Source: Propionibacteriaceae bacterium UBA4569 | Lineage (GTDB): Bacteria > Actinomycetota > Actinomycetes > Propionibacteriales > Propionibacteriaceae | Length of the DNA: 5,038 bases | Assembly (NCBI GenBank): GCA_002387005.1 | Contig: DGKN01000045.1 | Coordinates: 422-5,459 of the forward strand | Reading direction: 5' to 3' | In this document: one piece after another, positions 1 through 5,038 of the stretch | How the letters are laid out: each line of letters opens with the position of its first letter | Position numbering within the stretch: the stretch's first letter is position 1 | The notes under the pieces: model-generated | Seen by the model: only the letters and a program-made list of their open reading frames with translations | Databases searched by the model: none | Told to the model about the DNA's origin: nothing | Program-made: the position numbers and the translations under genes

Positions 1-888
1 CCAGCTCGACCACGGCCGGTTCCGGCTCCTGCGGCCAGCTCACCGTCCGTCTGGACGAGGGTCCCGAAGCCGGTCAGACTCGAGACCGCGCCCGACGAGT
101 TGCGCCCCTGGGCCCAGCAACAGTTGGACGCCGCCGAGGCCGACCTGGTCGCAGCGCGCGAGCGCGAGGCCGACCGGCTGGCCGGCCGCGAGACCAGGGC
201 CGACCAGCGTGAGGCCAACCTCATGGGCCTGAGCGACTCCGAGCTCGACGCCCCGAAGAAGTCCGCCACCCGCGCCCCGCGCGCGCCGGGCAAGCGTCCG
301 TGGTTCCTGCACCCGCTGTTCCTGTTCGCGCTCGCGGCCGCCGCGATCTTCGCCGTCTACTACCTCGGCGACCGAAACAGCGACGGCCTGCCGAGCGACC
401 ATCCCTCGGTGAGCGCGACGGCCACCGCGGAGGCGTCCGACATCGTCGACCCCGCGCTGGTGAAGGCCATGGAGCAGAAGGTGGCCGACAACCCCAAGGA
501 CGCCGAGTCATGGCGGGCGCTGGGCCAGATGTACGACCGCACCGGTGATTACGCGAAGGCCGAGAACGCGCAGCGCAAGCTGATCGAGCTGGCACCCAAG
601 GACGTCAACGCCCGCCTGGCGCTGGGTGTCGCGCTGTTCAACCAGAAGAAGCTGGCCGAGGCGGAGAAGGCCTGGCAGGGCGCCACCTCGCTCGACCCGA
701 AGTCGGCGCAGGCCTACTACAACCTCGGCTTCCTCTACCTGAGCCAGGACAAGAACGCCCAGGCCGTCAGCGCCTGGGAGAAGGTCATCGAGCTGGACCC
801 GAAGTCGACCCTCGCCGAGGGCGTCAAGAGCCACCTCGAGGCGCTGAAGTCACCCTCGGCCACGCCGTCCGCCACTCCCACGAAGTAA
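1..888 (+). CDS. Membrane-anchored TPR protein, CcmI-like (5' end unresolved)
   Basis: Probable apocytochrome-handling protein of cytochrome c biogenesis. Residues are numbered from a TTG codon at 100, the only start-like codon near the left end of the convincing coding region apart from a TTG at 124; an ATG lies at 223. Residues 6-42 are charged, heptad-like and probably coiled coil. A basic stretch (48-66) precedes one membrane segment (about 67-90). Three tetratricopeptide repeats follow at about 133-166, 167-200 and 201-234, each ending in an ELAP, SLDP or ELDP-type turn. The tail is a Ser/Ala/Thr/Pro run. Positive charges before the membrane segment place the TPRs outside the cytoplasm, as in CcmI, whose TPR domain binds apocytochrome c. 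The frame is open to the window edge, but codon bias supports it only from about 61, so the true start may lie left or a frameshift may exist. It lies 7 bases upstream of resB, probably in the same operon. The TPR fold is clear; the CcmI-like role rests on layout and neighbours. Confidence 0.8.
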   Translation, partial: PARPRPVPAPAASSPSVWTRVPKPVRLETAPDELRPWAQQQLDAAEADLVAAREREADRLAGRETRADQREANLMGLSDSELDAPKKSATRAPRAPGKRPWFLHPLFLFALAAAAIFAVYYLGDRNSDGLPSDHPSVSATATAEASDIVDPALVKAMEQKVADNPKDAESWRALGQMYDRTGDYAKAENAQRKLIELAPKDVNARLALGVALFNQKKLAEAEKAWQGATSLDPKSAQAYYNLGFLYLSQDKNAQAVSAWEKVIELDPKSTLAEGVKSHLEALKSPSATPSATPTK

Positions 889-890
889 GG
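887..890 (+). promoter_or_regulatory. Ribosome binding site of resB
   Basis: AAGG overlaps the stop codon of the upstream TPR gene and sits 5 bases before the resB ATG. It supports the ATG at 896 as the start and suggests that ribosomes finishing the TPR gene can reinitiate on resB. Confidence 0.55.
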
Positions 891-895
891 CACCC

Positions 896-2362
896 ATGAG
901 CACCGCGCAGGCGCCCACGCCCGTCGACGACGACCTCGACATCACCCACGTCCAGTTGCTGTACCGCGTGTACGCGCTGTTCTACAACAAGACCTTCGGC
1001 CTTTTCCTGATCTTCGCCACCACCGTGCTCTCACTGTTGGGCGTGCTGATCATGCAGGCCCCCAAGGAGGTGCGCGGCGACCCGGACATGTACGCGAGTT
1101 GGCTGACATCCGTCCGTCCCAAGTACAAGGGCCTCACCAGCCTGCTGGACGCCACCGGCATGTTCACGATGTTCTCCTCGTGGCCCTTCCGGATCGTCAT
1201 CGTGCTGCTGGTGCTCAGCATCATCGCCTGCACCGTGCACCGGCTGCCCTTGTTGTGGCGCAATGCCCAGCACCCCCACCTGGACGTGCGTGAGTCGCTG
1301 TTTGACCGAGCCCGCGTCCACCGGACCATCGAGGTCCCCGGCACCCCCGTGCAGGCCCGTGAGACCGCCAAGGCCAAGCTCGCCGAGGAGGGCTACCGGC
1401 TGGTGGAGACCAGCGACGACACCCACGGCGTGAACCTCTACGCCGACAAGTTCCGCTGGTTCCCCTTCGGCACCGTGCTGGCCCATCTGGCCTTCTGCCT
1501 GATCCTGCTCGGCGCCTTGATCACCGCGAACTTCGGCTTCGACGACGACTACTTCCCCGTCCCGGTCGGCACCGACGCGGTCGAGGTGGGCCATGGCACG
1601 AACCTGTCGATCAAGGCGAACTCCTTCACCGACAGCTACAACAACGACGGACGTCCGATGGACTACGCCGCCGACGTCACCCTCTACAAGGGTGGCGAGG
1701 AGGTCGCGACGCACGTCATTCGCGTGAACGACCCGCTCAAGTACGACGGCGTCAGCTTCAACCAGGCCAGCTTCGGCTTTGCGCTGCAGATGCTGGTGAA
1801 GGACGCCCAGGGCAAGACCCTCTACTCCGGCGCCATCCCGCTGGAGTACCAGAGCGCCGACCAGAAGAAGGTCTTCGGCTCGGTGGAGCTTCCCGGGCAG
1901 GACCTGACCATGTACGCGGTCAGCAATGCCTCCGGCGTCGAGGACGAGGAACTGCCCGCCGGCAACGTGCTGGTGCAGTTCTTCGGACCGGACAAGGCAT
2001 CGGCCGCCGTCGCCAGCGAGGTGCTCAGCCAGGGCCAGGAAACCCCGGTGGGCAACTACCAGGTCACCTTCGTCCGGGAGCGCCAGTTCACCGCGCTGAT
2101 GGTGAGCAAGGACTACGGCGCCCCCTATGTCTGGGCCGGCTCGATCCTGCTGGTGCTCGGCACCATCTGCACGATGTTCCTGCGGCACAAGCGCATCTGG
2201 CTGCGCTTCCACCCGTCCTCCGGTGGCACCCAGTTGCGACTGGCCAGCCCCGACCGGCACGACGTCAGCTACACCCGCAGCCTGGACGCGATGCTGACCT
2301 CGCTCAACCCCACCGCCACGACGACCGACACCACGAAGACTGGAGACACCAACCATGGCTGA
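896..2362 (+). CDS. resB: Cytochrome c biogenesis protein ResB (Ccs1)
   Basis: ResB-family partner of the haem-handling protein in System II cytochrome c assembly. The pair moves haem to the outer face of the membrane and holds it for attachment to apocytochrome CXXCH sites. The protein has 488 residues. Membrane segments are visible at about 34-54, 98-117, 190-211 and 410-429. An extracytoplasmic domain of about 200 residues lies between the third and fourth, as is typical of the family. Family signatures include the ACTVHRLP stretch after the second segment (His115) and His197 inside the third segment, a candidate haem ligand. There is also a VNDPLKYDGVSFNQ block (277-290) and an SKDYGAPYVWAG approach to the last segment, followed by basic RHKRIW. 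The C-terminal 50 residues are hydrophilic and Thr-rich. The start is ATG with an AAGG ribosome site. The stop overlaps the start of resC by 8 bases. Family assignment is firm; the haem-ligand roles are inferred from relatives. Confidence 0.95.
   Translation: MSTAQAPTPVDDDLDITHVQLLYRVYALFYNKTFGLFLIFATTVLSLLGVLIMQAPKEVRGDPDMYASWLTSVRPKYKGLTSLLDATGMFTMFSSWPFRIVIVLLVLSIIACTVHRLPLLWRNAQHPHLDVRESLFDRARVHRTIEVPGTPVQARETAKAKLAEEGYRLVETSDDTHGVNLYADKFRWFPFGTVLAHLAFCLILLGALITANFGFDDDYFPVPVGTDAVEVGHGTNLSIKANSFTDSYNNDGRPMDYAADVTLYKGGEEVATHVIRVNDPLKYDGVSFNQASFGFALQMLVKDAQGKTLYSGAIPLEYQSADQKKVFGSVELPGQDLTMYAVSNASGVEDEELPAGNVLVQFFGPDKASAAVASEVLSQGQETPVGNYQVTFVRERQFTALMVSKDYGAPYVWAGSILLVLGTICTMFLRHKRIWLRFHPSSGGTQLRLASPDRHDVSYTRSLDAMLTSLNPTATTTDTTKTGDTNHG
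2342..2346 (+). promoter_or_regulatory. Ribosome binding site of resC
   Basis: GGAGA lies inside the last codons of resB, 8 bases before the ATG at 2355. It fixes the resC start and implies coupled translation with resB. Confidence 0.6.
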
Positions 2363-3242
2363 CCTCGCCTACTACTGCCTGTGGGCCGCCGTGGCGCTGA
2401 CCGCTGCCGCGCTGCTGGGCAATCTCGTCCTGCTCACCGGACGTCGCACCGCGGCGGAGCGCAAGCCCCACTCCAACGATGCCAGCGGCGCCGTGGTCGG
2501 GGACGAGCGGGTCGTCGCCAAGGTGGGTTCGGTCGCCTGGGTCGCCACCTTGCTGATCCGGCTGGCCACGATCGTGATGACCGCCAGCCTTGTCTTCCGG
2601 ATCATCGCCGTGGGCCATGCCCCCTTCTCCAACCAGCACGAGTTCGCCTGCGCCTTCTTCTGGGGGATCCTGCTCGCCTATGTCTTCTTCGAGTGGCGCT
2701 ACCGCATCCGGATGCTCGCCATCGGTGCCCTGCCGCTGGCCTTCATCGCTGGCATCTACGCCGCCGCTGGCACCGACCACTCCGTCGACTCGCTGCTTCC
2801 CGCGCTGCAGAACCACCTGCTGCTGACCGCCCATGTCATCACCGCGGTGCTCGGTTACGGCGCCGCCGCCGTGTCGTGCGCGGCCGCCTTCTTGTACCTG
2901 ATCGCCCCGAAGGTTCGCTGGCGCGGGATGCCCGCCCAGGACCTGCTGGACGAGATCGGCTACAAGGGCATCGTGTTCGCCTTCCCGCTGCTGACGATCA
3001 TGCTGGTGCTCGGCGCGCTGTGGGCCGACATCGCCTGGGGCAAGTACTGGAGCTGGGACCCCAAGGAGACCGCGGCCCTGGTCACCTGGCTGATCTACGG
3101 CGCCTACCTGCACGCCCGAGTCACGCATGGCTGGCAGGGCAATCGCTCCGCGTGGTTGCTGATGCTCGGCTTCGTCGCCATCGTGTTCACCTTCACCGGC
3201 AACTACTGGTTCGGCGGCCTGCACACCTACGGCGGGCAGTGA
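2355..3242 (+). CDS. resC: Cytochrome c biogenesis protein ResC (CcsA, WWD haem handler)
   Basis: Integral membrane subunit of the System II cytochrome c synthetase, working with ResB to present haem at the outer membrane face. It is often annotated CcsB in actinobacteria and CcsA in plastids. The product is 295 residues. About eight membrane segments are apparent, near 5-28, 58-81, 96-112, 118-137, 157-183, 203-225, 238-257 and 266-284. The tryptophan-rich WWD motif is intact at 228-238 (WGKYWSWDPKE). The histidines expected to coordinate haem are present: His160 (LTAHVITAVLGYG), His253 (YLHARVTHGW) after the WWD motif, and His290 (GGLHTYG) near the C-terminus. GHAPFSNQHEF (87-97) matches the conserved loop before the third segment. 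The length is usual for a stand-alone ResC. The gene overlaps resB by 8 bases and shares one base with the start of the thioredoxin gene, so the three form one operon. Histidine roles are transferred from studied CcsA/CcsBA proteins; the identity is very secure. Confidence 0.96.
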   Translation: MADLAYYCLWAAVALTAAALLGNLVLLTGRRTAAERKPHSNDASGAVVGDERVVAKVGSVAWVATLLIRLATIVMTASLVFRIIAVGHAPFSNQHEFACAFFWGILLAYVFFEWRYRIRMLAIGALPLAFIAGIYAAAGTDHSVDSLLPALQNHLLLTAHVITAVLGYGAAAVSCAAAFLYLIAPKVRWRGMPAQDLLDEIGYKGIVFAFPLLTIMLVLGALWADIAWGKYWSWDPKETAALVTWLIYGAYLHARVTHGWQGNRSAWLLMLGFVAIVFTFTGNYWFGGLHTYGGQ

Positions 3243-3853
3243 TGTCGTCCCCGGTCGTCACCAAGCCCAGCTGGCAGCAGCAGGTCAGGCGCAACAAGTT
3301 GCCGCTGGCCGGGCTGGTGCTGACACTGCTGGCGCTGGCGATCTTCGGCTGGTGGTTGGCCACGCGTCCGAACCAGACCGAGAACCGCGGCGCGACGGCC
3401 GTGGAACTCACGGGTGACACCTCCGGCAAGGCCCCTGCGGTCGGGCAGGTGCCGCCGGACTTCACGGCCACCACCCTGGACGGCAAGAAGGTGCGCCTCA
3501 GCGAGCTGAAGGGCAAGCCGGTCTGGCTGAACTTCGGCGCCACCTGGTGCACCGCCTGCCGGGCCGAGGCCCCCGATGTCCAGGCCGTCTACGACAAGGC
3601 CAAGGCCAACGGCACCGTCGTCCTGGGCCTCTATCTGGACGAGGACGACGCGACCATCAATTCCTATGCGCAGCGTCTGGGCCTCACCTACCCCCAGGCC
3701 AATGACCCGGGTACCGCGATCTCCTCGCGCTACCGCACGGTCGGCATCCCGACCCACTTCTTCATCGACTCCGACGGCGTGCTGCGCCAGGTGATCGTCG
3801 GTGGCGTCACCGTCGATTCTGCCGTCCAGGCCCTGGCGGTCATCGGCGGCTGA
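3242..3853 (+). CDS. TlpA/ResA-type membrane-anchored thiol-disulfide oxidoreductase
   Basis: Thioredoxin-fold reductase expected to act outside the membrane, keeping the CXXCH cysteines of apocytochrome c reduced so that haem can be ligated. The product is 203 residues. A short basic N-terminus (QQQVRRNK) leads into an uncleaved signal anchor at about 20-39, then a linker. The redoxin domain (about 67-203) begins with the PPDFTATTLDGKKVRLSEL pattern. The active site is ATWCTACRAEAP (100-111) with Cys103 and Cys106; the cis-proline is Pro170 in VGIPTHFFID. The ATG was chosen because its first base is the last base of the resC stop (TGATG), a classic coupling arrangement. The frame stays open upstream to 2381, but that part is Arg-rich and merely the shadow of resC. 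No strong ribosome site is visible. The dipeptide between the cysteines is Thr-Ala, unlike Glu-Pro in B. subtilis ResA. A CcdA or DsbD donor is absent here. The ResA role is inferred from context. Confidence 0.93.
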   Translation: MSSPVVTKPSWQQQVRRNKLPLAGLVLTLLALAIFGWWLATRPNQTENRGATAVELTGDTSGKAPAVGQVPPDFTATTLDGKKVRLSELKGKPVWLNFGATWCTACRAEAPDVQAVYDKAKANGTVVLGLYLDEDDATINSYAQRLGLTYPQANDPGTAISSRYRTVGIPTHFFIDSDGVLRQVIVGGVTVDSAVQALAVIGG

Positions 3854-3874
3854 CCGGGCCTGTTCGATCCGGTC
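3852..3874 (+). terminator. Weak hairpin at the end of the cytochrome c cluster
   Basis: GACCGG (3852-3857) pairs with CCGGTC (3869-3874), plus an inner G-T wobble, around a loop of about 9 bases. The stem begins inside the stop codon of the thioredoxin gene and lies in the 33-base gap between two convergent genes, where a terminator is expected. There is no run of T after it, so termination is only a possibility. Confidence 0.3.
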
Positions 3875-3886
3875 CTGTTCGCTGGA

Positions 3887-4522
3887 TCAGCTGGCCGGGT
3901 CGGCGCCAGGACGATCCGGCCGCACCTCCAAGCGGTGGACGCGCACTCCCCCACGCAGGTCCTCGATGAGAGTCCCGGGGCGTTCGTGCGCCGCGGCCCA
4001 ACACAGCCAGGCGTCTCCCACGCAGCCGGACAGGTGGAAGGCCAGCGGCACCACCCACCACGACGGATGCGGGCCCCACAGCAGCAGCAGCGCCAGCGCG
4101 GAGTTCACCAGCAGGTTCGGCAGCGCCGCGATCACCAAGAACTGGGCCCGGGTGAACAGGTGCCCCTCCGAAGTGGTGAACAGGTAGGGCAGGCCGGTGT
4201 GCATCACGCCGGCGCCGAAACGGGGCCGTGCCCCGCAGGCCAGCATTCCCAGCCCGTGCAGGGCCTCGTGCAGCACCATCGTCAGGGCCGTGAAGCCGAC
4301 CGTCGCCAAACTGGTGCGAAGCACCTTGCTGGGCGTCAGGGTGAGGATGACATTGTTGCCGTGCCAGGCGGCCGCGAAGGTGCCCAGCGTCAGACCGGCC
4401 ACCATCATCACGGCGCTGATCATGCCCATCCAGCGCTGGGAGCGCTCGCCGGGATCCATCGTCTCCACCTGGGCGCAATGATCACCGGGACACGCGTCGT
4501 CCGGCGCCGGGGGAGTGGACAT
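3887..4522 (-). CDS. DUF3267-like putative membrane zinc metalloprotease
   Basis: Small multi-spanning membrane protein with a zincin signature; substrate unknown. The product is 211 residues from the ATG at 4522. Membrane segments are apparent at about 33-55, 70-97, 126-148 and 154-176. HEALH (85-89) inside the second segment matches the HEXXH zinc-binding and catalytic motif. The GARPRFGAGVM stretch after it, LPNLLVN (134-140) and FHLSGCVGD (162-170) fit the layout of DUF3267 putative zincin peptidases. His163 and Asp170 are candidates for the third zinc ligand, which I cannot settle. The N-terminal tail carries two cysteines (11 and 16). The chosen start has a TACCAT -10-like box 6 bases upstream and no Shine-Dalgarno. 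A second in-frame ATG at 4459 (residue 22) is preceded by AGGTGGAG and would give 190 residues. Reading open above 4522 on this strand is the antisense of trpF. The gene converges on the cytochrome c cluster and is divergent from trpF, so it is probably its own unit. Confidence 0.8.
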   Translation of the reverse strand: MSTPPAPDDACPGDHCAQVETMDPGERSQRWMGMISAVMMVAGLTLGTFAAAWHGNNVILTLTPSKVLRTSLATVGFTALTMVLHEALHGLGMLACGARPRFGAGVMHTGLPYLFTTSEGHLFTRAQFLVIAALPNLLVNSALALLLLWGPHPSWWVVPLAFHLSGCVGDAWLCWAAAHERPGTLIEDLRGGVRVHRLEVRPDRPGADPAS

Positions 4523-4528
4523 GGGTCG

Positions 4529-4534
4529 ATGGTA
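4529..4534 (-). promoter_or_regulatory. Candidate -10 box of the zincin gene (leaderless)
   Basis: On the minus strand TACCAT (TANNNT) is followed by 6 bases and then the ATG at 4522, so transcription would begin at or next to the start codon. No clear -35 box is visible 16-19 bases upstream. It is a short degenerate motif, supported mainly by spacing and by the matching arrangement at trpF. Confidence 0.4.
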
Positions 4535-4570
4535 GGTCTGGTCGGCGGCCGATGGCGCAGGTGCAGTGGG

Positions 4571-4576
4571 TATCTT
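4571..4576 (+). promoter_or_regulatory. Candidate -10 box of trpF (leaderless)
   Basis: TATCTT (TANNNT) lies exactly 6 bases before the trpF ATG at 4583, so the predicted transcript start coincides with the A of the ATG. No usable Shine-Dalgarno precedes the ATG. No TTGACA-like -35 box is evident. The pattern is the one seen in leaderless actinobacterial genes. Confidence 0.42.
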
Positions 4577-4582
4577 CGTGGA

Positions 4583-5038
4583 ATGTTCATCAAGGTGTGC
4601 GGGCTCAAGACCCCCGACGACGTCAGGGTGGCCACCGACGCGGGCGCCGACGCGGTGGGTTTCGTGCACAACACCGCCAGCGTGCGCTCCATCCCGCTCG
4701 AGCAGGTGGCGGCCCTGGCTGCCCTGGTGCCCGCCGGGGTGGCATCGGTGCTGGTCGTCAACGACCTGCCCGTCGCAGACGCGATCGAAGCAGCACGCGC
4801 CAGCGGCGTCGACGTGCTGCAGTTGCACGGCGCCGGCTATGGCCGCGAGGACGTGGCCCGGGCCGTCGCGGGTGGGCTGCGCGTCTGGCGGGCGACCTCC
4901 CTGGCGGATGGCGACGACCTGCGGGTAGGTGCCTTCGGAGAGGAGGCGCTGCTGTTGGACTCCTCCGTCCCCGGTTCGGGTGAGACCTGGGACCTGTCGG
5001 GCCTGGCCGAGCCCCCGCATGGCCACTGGCTCTTGGCT
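4583..5038 (+). CDS. trpF: Phosphoribosylanthranilate isomerase, partial (3' end outside window)
   Basis: TrpF converts N-(5-phosphoribosyl)anthranilate to the carboxyphenylamino-deoxyribulose phosphate in tryptophan synthesis. It is a cytoplasmic (beta/alpha)8 barrel. The first 152 residues are present of a usual length near 200, and the frame runs off the right edge. The N-terminus MFIKVCGLKTPDDV matches the family, with Cys6 as the likely general base. GADAVGFV (21-28) and an Arg at 35 follow. LQLHG (79-83) is a typical strand motif, and Asp126 in LLLDSS is the likely general acid. The phosphate-binding loop reads GSGETWDL (131-138) instead of the common GGTGKTFDW, and the usual SPRY-like segment reads SVRS (33-36). 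These departures are moderate and do not remove the catalytic pair. The ATG was chosen because the homology begins there and a -10-like box lies just upstream. No other trp gene is visible. A TrpF-like paralogue remains possible. Confidence 0.88.
   Translation, partial: MFIKVCGLKTPDDVRVATDAGADAVGFVHNTASVRSIPLEQVAALAALVPAGVASVLVVNDLPVADAIEAARASGVDVLQLHGAGYGREDVARAVAGGLRVWRATSLADGDDLRVGAFGEEALLLDSSVPGSGETWDLSGLAEPPHGHWLLA

Noticed and set aside
1031..2356. Long minus-strand open frame (441 codons) opposite resB
   Set aside because: It is the antisense of resB. Its Gly/Val/Ala/His-rich composition with no membrane or domain pattern is typical of a GC-rich shadow frame, while the plus strand encodes a clear ResB.
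2304..3224. Minus-strand open frame opposite resC
   Set aside because: Low-complexity Gly/Gln/Asp/His-rich shadow of resC, whose WWD motif and membrane segments on the plus strand are unambiguous.
2381..3241. Upstream extension of the thioredoxin frame through resC
   Set aside because: The extension is Arg/Ala-rich without structure and overlaps all of resC. The TGATG junction at 3240-3244 and the signal anchor directly after it mark the true start.
4552..4983. Plus-strand frames at 4552-4983 and 4566-4928 overlapping trpF
   Set aside because: Both are out-of-frame shadows rich in Arg/Gly or Ser/Trp/Pro. The frame starting at 4583 matches TrpF throughout.
4523..5026. N-terminal extension of the zincin gene on the minus strand to 5026
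   Set aside because: It is the antisense of trpF and has no membrane-protein character. Homology-like features and a -10-like box support a start at 4522.
1..5038. CRISPR arrays, tRNA or rRNA genes, insertion sequences, phage genes
   Set aside because: No regularly spaced repeats, cloverleaf-like sequences, transposase motifs or terminal inverted repeats were seen. Almost all bases belong to recognisable genes.

Overview
The window is very GC-rich, with G or C at nearly every third codon position. Genes are packed tightly with 1 to 8 base overlaps. Together with the gene families present, this points to a high-GC actinobacterium, possibly near the Propionibacteriaceae. That placement is inference; no marker gene fixes the taxon.

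Positions 1-3853 (+ strand) carry a cytochrome c biogenesis cluster of the Ccs/Res type (System II). It contains a membrane-anchored TPR protein resembling the apocytochrome-binding half of CcmI (left end unresolved), then ResB (Ccs1), ResC (CcsA, with the WWD haem-handling motif), and a membrane-tethered TlpA/ResA-type thioredoxin with a CTAC active site. The last three genes overlap or nearly abut, so they are very likely co-transcribed and translationally coupled. As a working model, ResB and ResC carry haem across the membrane and attach it to apocytochrome. The thioredoxin keeps the CXXCH cysteines reduced. The TPR protein may hold the apocytochrome. No CcdA/DsbD-type electron donor for the thioredoxin lies in the window. 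The operon promoter must lie to the left.

Positions 3887-4522 (- strand) encode a small multi-spanning membrane protein with an HEALH zinc-protease motif (DUF3267-like putative zincin). It converges on the cytochrome c cluster. From 4583 to the right edge (+ strand) runs a truncated phosphoribosylanthranilate isomerase (trpF) of tryptophan biosynthesis.

The 60-base gap between the two divergent genes is the most interesting non-coding stretch. Each start codon is preceded, exactly 6 bases upstream, by a TANNNT -10-like hexamer, and neither has a good Shine-Dalgarno sequence. This suggests a back-to-back pair of leaderless promoters. I saw no RNA genes, insertion sequences, CRISPR arrays or phage genes, and no gene-free stretch longer than 60 bases. 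Most of the window is recognisable housekeeping biology rather than an undescribed system.
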